49,515 nt of DNA from Streptomyces tailanensis (GTDB taxonomy: Bacteria; Actinomycetota; Actinomycetes; Streptomycetales; Streptomycetaceae), in assembly GCF_008386495.1 (NCBI RefSeq), contig NZ_VTHJ01000002.1, positions 1-49,515 of the forward strand. Reading direction: 5' to 3'. The notes beneath the pieces were generated by a model, which worked only from the letters and a program-made list of their open reading frames with translations, searched no databases and was not told the origin of the DNA. Positions 25,418 through 32,607 of the stretch are shown here, piece by piece. Position 1 is the first letter of the stretch, and each line of letters opens with the position of its first letter. Both the position numbers and the translations under genes were made by a program.

Positions 25418-26103
25418 TCAGCCACCGCCGAATCCGCTCACCCGCAGGGTGAGGTTCAACCGCCCGGCCAGGCCCAACGCGGGCGGCGCCGTGCCCGCGT
25501 GGACCCGCGGCACGCCGTGGTACGCCGACCAGGACGTCCCGCCGAACACGAACAGATCACCGCTGCGCAGTTCCACATCCGTGTACGGCCGGGCCCGCGA
25601 CTCGGTGTTGCCGAAGCGGAAGACGCACGTGTCGCCGAGGCTCAGGGACACCACCGGCGCACCCGACTTCTCGTCGCTGTCGCGGTGCATGCCCATGCGG
25701 GCGTCGGCGTCGTAGAAGTTGATCAGGGCGATGTCGTACGCCGCCTCCGGTTCACCCAGTGTGTCCCGCACCGCACGTCGGCCCAGCTCGCCCAGCCACT
25801 CCGGGAACGGCTTCACGGGTGCGCCGTCGCCGTCGACGACCGTGCGGGCATAGCCGTACGGGTACCAGTGCCAGCCCAGGCAGACCTGGCGGGAGGTCAT
25901 CGTGCCGCCGCCGGGGGTGCGGACCGTGCGAAGGCCCGCGGGTGGTCGGGCCCTCCCCCAGTCTCGACTTCGCTCGACCGGGGGGACCCCCATCGGCAGG
26001 CGTCCAGGAGCCGCCGCTGGTGCTCCGTGTCCAGCCAGTCCGGGACGTGGACCGCGCTGGGCGCGATCTCCGTACGGGCGCGGGGGAACAGCTCAGCCTC
26101 CAT
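25418..26103 (-). pseudogene. alkB: AlkB-like 2-oxoglutarate/Fe(II) dioxygenase interrupted by a short repeat
   Basis: The N-terminal part (MEAELFPRARTEIAPSAVHV... to LLDACR) is read from ATG 26103 in one frame; the rest (from ARPPAGLRTVRTPGGGTMT to the stop at 25418) is in another. The break is a 40-bp repeat at 25953-25992. The catalytic part is complete: HRD (Fe ligands) in MGMHRDSDEKSG, the distal His in WSAYHGVPRV, and the 2-oxoglutarate Arg in RLNLTLRVSG. The family repairs alkylated DNA bases. An ATG inside the repeat (25993) could start a 191-residue protein with only the catalytic part, so residual function cannot be excluded. Confidence 0.82.
25953..25992 (-). repeat. Short interspersed repeat, copy 2, inside the AlkB gene
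   Basis: A 40-bp element read on the minus strand, starting TGGGGGTCCCCCC and ending GAGACTGGGGGAG, with an internal TCGAGCGAAGTCGA hairpin. The ends match those of the element at 6763-6799. It separates the two reading frames of the AlkB gene. Confidence 0.65.
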
Positions 26104-26207
26104 AGGTCCATCATCGCGCGTGGTCACTCGGGGAAAGGGCGTGAGCTGCGGCTCGGCGAGCGGGGCCGGGGAAGTGGCTGCCCGGGATCGCTTAGCCTGG
26201 GCACACG

Positions 26208-27371
26208 ATGAGCGACCGTATGACCGCGCCCTGGGGCGAGTACACCCTGGCCCGCTTTCCCGAGGACCCCCGTGACCCGCTGCGTGCCTGGGACGCGTCC
26301 GACGCGTATCTGCTGCGGCACCTCGCCGGGAGCGGGACGCCGCCCGACGGGACGGTTGTGGTCGTGGGTGACCGCTGGGGCGCGCTGACCACGGCGCTCG
26401 CCAGGCACCGGCCGACGCAGATCACCGACTCGTTCCTCAGCCGGGAGGCGACACGGGCGAACCTGGCGCGCAACGGGATCGAGGCGGACGCGGTACGGCT
26501 GCTCACCACCCAGGACACGCCGCCGGACCGCATCGACGTACTCCTCGTGCGGACCCCCAAGAGCCTCGCGCTGCTGGAGGACCAGTTGCACCGGCTCGCG
26601 CCCGCCGTGCACGAGGGGACCGTCGTCGTCGGCACCGGGATGGTCAAGGAGATCCACACCTCGACGCTGAAGCTCTTCGAGCGGATCCTCGGCCCGACCC
26701 GCACCTCGCTCGCCGAGCAGAAGGCACGGCTGATCTTCTGTACCCCGGACGCGGAGACCATCCGGGCGCGGGGCGCCGATCCATGGCCGTACACCTATGA
26801 ACTGCCCGGTGACCTCGGCGAGTTGGCCGGGCGCACCGTCGTCAACCACGCGGGTGTGTTCTGTGCCGACCGGCTCGACATCGGCACCCGGTTCTTCCTC
26901 GGGCAGCTGCCGTACGGCCGTACCGGCGGGCGGCGGGTCGTGGATCTGGGGTGCGGCAACGGGGTGGTCGGTACGGCGGTCGCGGTGGCCGATCCGGACG
27001 CCGAGGTGGTGTTCGTCGACGAGTCGTACCAGGCGGTGGCCTCGGCGGAGGCGACGTACCGGGCGAACGCCGACGGCAAGGCGGAGTTCGTGGTCGGTGA
27101 CGGGCTGGAGGGGTTCGCGCCGGGGAGCGTCGATCTCGTCCTCAACAACCCGCCGTTCCACTCGCACCAGGCGACGACCGACGCCACGGCCTGGCGGATG
27201 TTCACCGGGGCGCGGCGGGCGCTGCGGCCGGGTGGTGAGCTGTGGGTGATCGGGAACCGGCACCTGGGCTATCACGTGAAGCTGCGGCGGCTCTTCGGCA
27301 ACAGTGAACTCATCGCGAGCGACGCCAAGTTCGTGGTTCTCAGGGCGGTCGGGCGCGGCGTCGGGAAATAG
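26208..27371 (+). CDS. RlmG/RsmC-like class I methyltransferase
   Basis: 387 residues in two related halves: an N-terminal degenerate methyltransferase domain (about 1-190, TVVVVGDRWGALTTALA) and a catalytic C-terminal domain with the SAM motif VVDLGCGNGVVGTAVA and the NPPFH motif typical of N2-guanine rRNA methyltransferases. Length and layout match RlmG (23S rRNA G1835 in E. coli) better than RsmC, but the exact target in actinobacteria is not established from sequence. There is no Shine-Dalgarno; TAGCCT ends nine bases before the ATG. Confidence 0.88.
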   Translation: MSDRMTAPWGEYTLARFPEDPRDPLRAWDASDAYLLRHLAGSGTPPDGTVVVVGDRWGALTTALARHRPTQITDSFLSREATRANLARNGIEADAVRLLTTQDTPPDRIDVLLVRTPKSLALLEDQLHRLAPAVHEGTVVVGTGMVKEIHTSTLKLFERILGPTRTSLAEQKARLIFCTPDAETIRARGADPWPYTYELPGDLGELAGRTVVNHAGVFCADRLDIGTRFFLGQLPYGRTGGRRVVDLGCGNGVVGTAVAVADPDAEVVFVDESYQAVASAEATYRANADGKAEFVVGDGLEGFAPGSVDLVLNNPPFHSHQATTDATAWRMFTGARRALRPGGELWVIGNRHLGYHVKLRRLFGNSELIASDAKFVVLRAVGRGVGK

Positions 27372-27380
27372 CCCGCGCGG

Positions 27381-28154
27381 TCAGGAACCGTTGCCGCGCA
27401 GGGCCCGGGGTGAGGCGCCCAGTTCCCGGCGGCAGGCCTTGTTGAAGGCGTGGAGGTCCACGATGCCGACGGACGCGGCGACGGCGGGGATGGAGAGGGT
27501 CGTGGCGCGCAGCAGATGGTGGGCGCGTTCGAGTCTTCGGCGGCGGATGTAGCCGACCACCGTGCCGCCGGTCTCGGTACGGAACAGGCGGGTCAGGTGG
27601 TTGTGCGAGACACCGGCCGCCTGCGCCACCTCCGGGACGGTGAGGGGGGCGGCGAGGTGCGCCTCGACGTGGGCGATGGCGGTGGTGACCGCCGGGTGCG
27701 GGCCGGGGTCCGCGGCGGCGGGCGGGGTCAGGTGGGCGACGCGCCACAGGGTGGTCCAGATCTCGGCCCGGGTGCGGTCGGGCTCGCTCGGGGCGGCGGC
27801 CACTGCCTGGAGCAACAGGCCGGTGAGCAGCGGGAGTTCGGGGCCCGCGTCCTGCATCACGGGGATCGTGCGGGGCGGTCCGGCCGGGGTGATGCGCAGA
27901 TGGGCGAAGAGGTGTTCCGAGCGGCCCCGGTAGCGGTAGCGGACCGTGGTGCCGGGCGGCACGAGGCTGACGCGGCCGGGGCGGATGGTGTGTGCCGTGC
28001 CGTCGACGGTCAGTTCGGCCTCGTACTGGTAGAGGTGCAGCTGCCACAGCTCCGGCAGCCGGAGCACATCCGTCCGCCCGGCCACACCGTGCACGCCGAC
28101 CCCGATGCCCACGACGACAGGCGGCTCACCGAGGTGGATCTCCGTCTCCCGCAT
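27381..28154 (-). CDS. AraC family transcriptional regulator
   Basis: 257 residues. The N-terminal cupin-like sensor (about 20-110, WQLHLYQYEAELTVDG, VSLVPPGTTVRYRY) is followed by the two HTH motifs in the C-terminus (LTVPEVAQAAGVSHNHLTRL and LSIPAVAASVGIVDLHAFNK). AraC regulators of this type control sugar genes. It begins 12 bp after the aldolase gene and may be the last gene of the unit, but a TAGTTT box six bases before its ATG and no Shine-Dalgarno suggest that it can be transcribed on its own. Confidence 0.9.
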   Translation of the reverse strand: MRETEIHLGEPPVVVGIGVGVHGVAGRTDVLRLPELWQLHLYQYEAELTVDGTAHTIRPGRVSLVPPGTTVRYRYRGRSEHLFAHLRITPAGPPRTIPVMQDAGPELPLLTGLLLQAVAAAPSEPDRTRAEIWTTLWRVAHLTPPAAADPGPHPAVTTAIAHVEAHLAAPLTVPEVAQAAGVSHNHLTRLFRTETGGTVVGYIRRRRLERAHHLLRATTLSIPAVAASVGIVDLHAFNKACRRELGASPRALRGNGS

Positions 28155-28166
28155 GACGGAAAACTA

Positions 28167-29036
28167 TCAGTGACGAGCGTCACACTCCCCGCGCAGGACA
28201 CCGATGAGCCGCCCCACCGTCTCCGCCATCGCCGCCCGGCCCACCGTGAGGTACGTGCGCGGGTCGACCACCTCGGCGTGGGCGGCGAGGTACTCCCGGA
28301 TCGCGCCGGTCAGCGCGATGTTGAGCGCGGTTCCGATGTTGACCTTGGAGATGCCGCCCGCGACGGCCGTCCGCAGTTCGTCGTCCGGGACTCCGGAGGA
28401 GCCGTGCAGGACGAGGGGGACGTCCAGCGCGGCGGTCAGCCGCTTCAGCAGCGCGTGGTCGAGGGCGGCGGTCCGGGTGGTCATCGCGTGTGCGCTGCCG
28501 ATGGCCACGGCGAGCGCGTCCACGCCGGAATCGGCCACGAAGGCGCGCGCCTCGTCGGGGTCGGTATGGGCGCCGGGCGCGTGCGCGTCGAGCGGCGGGA
28601 CACCATTCTTGCCCCCTACTTGCCCCAACTCAGCCTCGATCCACAGCCCTTGGGCATGCGCCCACTCCACGGCGGCGCGGGTGGCGCCGAGGTTCTCCGC
28701 GTACGGCAGACGCGACGCGTCGTACATCACGGAGCTGAACCCGGCGTCGGGGGCCCGGCGCAGCAGGTCGTCGCTCTGGATGTGGTCGAGGTGGAGCGCG
28801 ACGGGCACGGTCGCACGCTCGGCGACCGCGGTGGCGGCGCGGGCCAGCGGGAGCAGGTCCCCGCCACGGAACTTGACCGCGTTCTCGCTCACTTGGACGA
28901 CGACGGGCGCGTCGACGGACTCGGCGCCCTCGATGACGGCCTCGACGTGCTCCAGGGTGATCACGTTGAACGCGGCCACCGCGGTGTGTGCCGCGGCCGC
29001 CCCGGTGATCAGTTCACCGGTTGTCGTGAGGGGCAC
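28167..29036 (-). CDS. Class II ketose-bisphosphate aldolase (GatY/KbaY/Fba-like)
   Basis: 289 residues from a GTG with AGGAGGAG upstream. Zinc and substrate motifs are in place: the HLDH pair in VALHLDHIQSDD, EAELGQVGG, IGSAHA, VLHGSSGVPDDELR and the C-terminal KVNIGTALNIA. The protein splits a ketose 1,6-bisphosphate (fructose or tagatose) into two triose phosphates. It follows the SIS-domain gene by 13 bp, so the pair probably forms consecutive steps of amino-sugar or tagatose catabolism. Confidence 0.92.
   Translation of the reverse strand: MPLTTTGELITGAAAAHTAVAAFNVITLEHVEAVIEGAESVDAPVVVQVSENAVKFRGGDLLPLARAATAVAERATVPVALHLDHIQSDDLLRRAPDAGFSSVMYDASRLPYAENLGATRAAVEWAHAQGLWIEAELGQVGGKNGVPPLDAHAPGAHTDPDEARAFVADSGVDALAVAIGSAHAMTTRTAALDHALLKRLTAALDVPLVLHGSSGVPDDELRTAVAGGISKVNIGTALNIALTGAIREYLAAHAEVVDPRTYLTVGRAAMAETVGRLIGVLRGECDARH
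28170..28183 (-). promoter_or_regulatory. Perfect 14-bp palindrome between aldolase and AraC genes
   Basis: GTGACG-AG-CGTCAC is perfectly symmetrical and occupies the last codons of the aldolase gene, 15 bases before the AraC start codon. It precedes TAGTTT, a likely -10 box. It may be an operator for AraC autoregulation, or simply a coincidence of the C-terminal codons. Confidence 0.4.
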
Positions 29037-29049
29037 GACTCCTCCTGGT

Positions 29050-29940
29050 TCAGCGGGGGTTCGCGTCGAGGATCACCGAGCGGGTGAGGTGGCGGGGCCG
29101 GTCGGGGTCGAGGCCCCGGGCGGCGGCCAGGGCGACGGCGAGCCGCTGGGCGCGGACGAGTTCGGCGAGCGGGTCGAGCCCGCCGGTGACCCACAACCCG
29201 CCGGTCTCCCGCACCTGTTCGGCAAGCCCCTCGGGTGCCTCGCCGAGCATCCAGGTCGCCGTGGACCGGGTGGTGACGCTGATCGGGCCATGCCGGTACT
29301 CCATCGCCGGGTACGCCTCGCTCCACGCCAGCGCGGCCTCGCGCATCTTGAGCGCCGCCTCGTGCGCGAGGCCCACGGTCCAGCCCCGGCCGAGGAAGGT
29401 GAACTGGGCGCAGTCGACGAGCCCTTCGGGCAGGGGTGCGCTCAGCGCGGTGCGCGCGTCGGCCACGGCCCGGTCGGTGTGCAGCCCGAGGTGGGCGCGC
29501 AGGAGGGTGAGGGCGGTGGTGGCGAAACGGGTCTGCACGACGGACCGCTCATCGGCGTAATCCAGCACGACCACGTCGTCGGCGACCGCCATCACGGGCG
29601 TGTCCGGGTCGGCGGTGATCGCGGTCGTAGGCGTACGGCCCCGGAGCGCGCCCAGCAGGTCGAGCACCTCGGTGGTGGTGCCGGAGCGGCTGAGGGCGAC
29701 GACACGGTCGTACGCGCGGCCATGGGGGAACTCCGAGGCCGCGAAGGCGTCCGTCTCGCCCTGCCCGGCCCGCTCACGCAGCACGGCGGCGGCGTGCGCC
29801 ATGAAGTACGACGTCCCGCAGCCGACGAGAGCCACGCGCTCCCCCGGCGCCGGGAGGACCTTCGCGTGGGCCACTGCCTCGGCGGCGACTCGGGTCCAGC
29901 ACTCGGGCTGGCTGTTCAGCTCGTCCTCTACGTGGGTCAT
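29050..29940 (-). CDS. SIS domain sugar-phosphate isomerase/deaminase (AgaS-like)
   Basis: 296 residues with two SIS domains: LVGCGTSYFMAHAAAVL and SRSGTTTEVLDLLG in the first, and GLAHEAALKMREAAL with EYRHGPIS in the second, as in GlmS-type isomerases and AgaS. The GGGGAGGG ribosome site lies before the ATG. AgaS acts on galactosamine/N-acetylgalactosamine 6-phosphate to give tagatose 6-phosphate; the downstream aldolase fits this. The substrate is inferred from neighbours only. Confidence 0.9.
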   Translation of the reverse strand: MTHVEDELNSQPECWTRVAAEAVAHAKVLPAPGERVALVGCGTSYFMAHAAAVLRERAGQGETDAFAASEFPHGRAYDRVVALSRSGTTTEVLDLLGALRGRTPTTAITADPDTPVMAVADDVVVLDYADERSVVQTRFATTALTLLRAHLGLHTDRAVADARTALSAPLPEGLVDCAQFTFLGRGWTVGLAHEAALKMREAALAWSEAYPAMEYRHGPISVTTRSTATWMLGEAPEGLAEQVRETGGLWVTGGLDPLAELVRAQRLAVALAAARGLDPDRPRHLTRSVILDANPR

Positions 29941-29968
29941 GCGGTAACCCTCCCCAACGGAAACGGGG

Positions 29969-30967
29969 TCAGTCCCGTAGCCAGGGGGCGAGCATGCCGC
30001 CGCGTTTCAGGGTGGTGAGGACCAGGGAGACGTCCATCGACTCGACGTCGTGGAGCCAAGGGGAGCGGGTGACGAAGGTGTGGAGGGTGGCTTCGTCGGG
30101 GAACGCGGTCAGGGTCAGGAGTTGGCGTTCGCCGGTGACAAAGCTGGCGTAGCGGACGTGGGCGGACTGGGCGAGGGCCGCGGTCACGGTCTCCACCTTG
30201 GCCGGGGGTGTGCGCACCCGGAGGACGGCTTCCACCGGCAGGCCGAGCACGGCCGGTTCGATCACGGCGCGGATGCGGACCCGGCCCGTGCGGCGCAGGG
30301 TGGTCAGACGTCGTCTCGCGGTGGCTTCCGACACGCCCGCGACGCGCGCGAGTTCGTCGTAGGTGCGGCGTCCGTCCTCGGCGAGGGCGTGCAGCAACAG
30401 GCGGTCTGCGCGGGCGAGTTCGGTGGCCGGATCGGTGAACGGTATGGGATCGGCGGTGGACGGGAACCCGGGGCGGGCACCCTCCCGCAGGGCCGCGATC
30501 TCGGAGTCGGTGAGCAGGCCGGCGTGCCACTCGCGGATCGTGCGGACGTGCCGCAGCACCGGGAGGGTCAGGGTCTCCACCACGCCGGGCAGCCCGGACA
30601 GTTCGTCCATGACGAGGCCCGCAAGGCGTTCGCGGGGGCAGAGCAGTTCCGCGACGCAGTCCGGGGCGCCGGTGAGGACATGCGCGAAGACGCAGTCGGG
30701 GCGGCGGGCCAGTGCCGTCGCGGCCACCCGGGCCCGGCCCGGTGCGCAGCGCACGCCGACCACCGTGCTGCGCCCGCGTACCGCCATGGCCCCGATCCGT
30801 ACCAGCCCCGACTCCAGCAGGCGGGTGCCGCGGCGGACGACGGTGCGTTCGGGCTCGTCGAGCGCCGCCGCGATGCGATGCCATGAGGCACGGCCGTCGA
30901 TCTGCAGCGCGCTGATGATACGGCGGTCCAGTAAATCCGCCACGGGGCCGTTCTGCGGTGCGTCCAT
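29969..30967 (-). CDS. Two-domain Lrp/AsnC family regulator
   Basis: 332 residues, twice the usual length. Two HTH-AsnC domains are present (LDRRIISALQIDGRASWHRI and RLLLHALAEDGRRTYDELAR), each followed by an effector-like part (RSTVVGVRCAPGRA and GLPVEAVLRVRTPPAKVE), so the gene is a tandem duplication/fusion as in several actinobacterial Lrp regulators. It is upstream of the SIS gene by 28 bp, on the same strand, and divergent from the NRAMP-like transporter. No Shine-Dalgarno; TAGGTT lies seven bases before the ATG. Confidence 0.9.
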   Translation of the reverse strand: MDAPQNGPVADLLDRRIISALQIDGRASWHRIAAALDEPERTVVRRGTRLLESGLVRIGAMAVRGRSTVVGVRCAPGRARVAATALARRPDCVFAHVLTGAPDCVAELLCPRERLAGLVMDELSGLPGVVETLTLPVLRHVRTIREWHAGLLTDSEIAALREGARPGFPSTADPIPFTDPATELARADRLLLHALAEDGRRTYDELARVAGVSEATARRRLTTLRRTGRVRIRAVIEPAVLGLPVEAVLRVRTPPAKVETVTAALAQSAHVRYASFVTGERQLLTLTAFPDEATLHTFVTRSPWLHDVESMDVSLVLTTLKRGGMLAPWLRD

Positions 30968-30979
30968 CGGACCCAACCT

Positions 30980-30996
30980 ATGGCGGATTCCGTCAT
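30980..30996 (-). promoter_or_regulatory. Candidate Lrp-type operator
   Basis: 17-bp palindrome ATGGCGGAT-TCCGTCAT with 7 of 8 symmetrical positions around a central T. It lies 12 bases upstream of the regulator start codon and touches the TAGGTT -10 box (30975-30980), where it would block transcription. It is also in the region shared with the divergent transporter gene. Confidence 0.55.
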
Positions 30997-31174
30997 TCCC
31001 GCAGGAGTTCTTGTTCCCTTCCGTCACCTTGGCCCAGCCTGCCGTGCAACAACCACACGCCCCGCCCGCACCCACCCGGTCTCGCCGCCGTACGGCCCCT
31101 CCATCCCCAGGGGGCCGTACACGCCGCACGAACCCATGACTCCCGTAACTCCCCGATGTACGGAGATGGTTGAC

Positions 31175-32497
31175 GTGACCGCGACTCCTGGAAGTCCCCC
31201 ACGCTCCCCGGCGACCGGCTCCGCCGACACCACGCGATCCGGGCCCGCCACCGGCCGGCGCGGGCGGCTCGCGCTCCTCGGCCCCGGGCTTGTGCTGGCC
31301 GCCGCGAGTGTGGGCGCGGGTGACATGGTGACGTCGCTCGCGGGCGCGGCCGGGTACGGGATGGCGCTCATGTGGGCGATCGTCATCGGTGTCGTCCTCA
31401 AGTACGCGCTCACCGAGGCGGTGGGCCGTCTGTACATGGCCACCGGGCAGACCGTGATCATGAGTCTGAAGTCGGCCGCCCGCTGGCTGCCGCTCGTGTT
31501 CATCTTGTTCGTGCTGGTCATCGGGCTGCTCTACGGGGCGGCACTGAGTTCGGTGGCGTCCCTGGCGCTGTCCACGCTGTTCCCCGTACTGCCGGTCAGG
31601 CCGGTGGCCGTGGTGATCGCGCTGGCGGCGGCCGCGATCGTGTATGTCGGGCGGTACGCCCTGTTCGAGCGGGTGATGAGCGTCTTCATGCTCGCCAAGT
31701 TCCTCGGCATGGCCGTGCTGGCGGTGGCCACGCTCGCCACCGCCGACGATCCGCCGGGGCTGCTCGGCACGCTCCGCCCGCGGCTGCCGGAGGGCGACAT
31801 CGTGACGGTGCTCGCGCTGATCGGCGGGGTGGGCGGTACGGCCGGGATCGCCTCGTACAGCTACTGGGTGCGGGAGAAGGGCTGGGCGGACCGGAGCCGG
31901 CTGCGCCTCATGCGGACGGACTCGGCGGTGAGTTACGGCGTCACGTTCCTGTTCGTGCTGTGCACGACGGTGGTGGGTACGGGGCTGCTGTACGGCACCG
32001 GCGGGAGCATCACCGGCAGCGAGGGGCTGGCGGCGCTCGCCGATCCGCTCGGCGCCGATCTGGGGTCCGTGGCCCGGGTGCTGTTCCTGGGAACGTTCTT
32101 CCTGGTGACGCTGAGCGCGCTCGTCGGCGGCTTCAACGGGCTGTGCTACATGCTCGCCGACTCCGTGCGGGCATTGCGCGGCATACCGGACGCCGAGGCG
32201 GAGCGCCACATCGCCCAGAACAGCCGTCCGTTCCGCCTCTTCGTCCTCTACTGCGCCGTCACCTCGGTCGTCGTCACCTTCCTGGGCCGGCCGGTGTCCC
32301 TGGTGCTGACCTACGCCGCCGTCGGCTCACTGATCCTGCCGCTGCTGTCCGGCGCGCTGCTCGTTCTGCTCAACCGCCGGGGCGTGGACCCGGCGTGCCG
32401 CAATGGAATCACCTCGAACGTCCTGCTGGGCGGCTCCTTCGTCCTCTTCGGAGTGCTCGCCGTCGTCCAGCTCAAGGACTCCCTGGGAGGGGCGTGA
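31175..32497 (+). CDS. NRAMP-like membrane transporter lacking the usual metal motifs
   Basis: About 440 residues with 11 or so membrane segments. The opening GPGLVLAAASVGAGDMVTSL aligns with TM1 of NRAMP (usually GPGFI...DPGN), but GAGD replaces DPGN. In the TM6 region GGTAGIASYSYW replaces the MPHN-type motif with its metal-binding Met. The rest (GQTVIMSLKSAARW, VGTGLLYGTGGS) follows the family. I started at GTG 31175, with GGAG nine bases before; ATGs at 31166 and 31136 are in frame. The stop overlaps the amidase GTG. It may transport something other than Mn2+/Fe2+. Confidence 0.82.
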   Translation: MTATPGSPPRSPATGSADTTRSGPATGRRGRLALLGPGLVLAAASVGAGDMVTSLAGAAGYGMALMWAIVIGVVLKYALTEAVGRLYMATGQTVIMSLKSAARWLPLVFILFVLVIGLLYGAALSSVASLALSTLFPVLPVRPVAVVIALAAAAIVYVGRYALFERVMSVFMLAKFLGMAVLAVATLATADDPPGLLGTLRPRLPEGDIVTVLALIGGVGGTAGIASYSYWVREKGWADRSRLRLMRTDSAVSYGVTFLFVLCTTVVGTGLLYGTGGSITGSEGLAALADPLGADLGSVARVLFLGTFFLVTLSALVGGFNGLCYMLADSVRALRGIPDAEAERHIAQNSRPFRLFVLYCAVTSVVVTFLGRPVSLVLTYAAVGSLILPLLSGALLVLLNRRGVDPACRNGITSNVLLGGSFVLFGVLAVVQLKDSLGGA

Positions 32498-32607
32498 ACC
32501 ACCTCGTGAACCACTCCGTCGACCGCTCCGTCGACCAATCCGTCGACCTCGACCGCAGCCCGAAGCACCCCGTGAACCCCACGGACGACGTGAACCCAAC
32601 GGACGAC
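32494..32607 (+). repeat. Tandem 12-bp and 18-bp repeats at the amidase N-terminus
   Basis: Five degenerate 12-base units of the form GTSRACCNNYYC occupy 32494-32553; two 18-base units of GTGAACCCNACGGACGAC follow at 32572-32589 and 32590-32607. They encode VNH/VDR/VDQ and VNPTDD repeats. The repeats contain additional in-frame GTG codons that could serve as starts. Confidence 0.75.

Noticed and set aside
31000..32209. Long N-terminal extension of the Lrp regulator
   Set aside because: It is antisense to the NRAMP-like gene, whereas the ATG at 30967 gives a normal two-domain Lrp protein.
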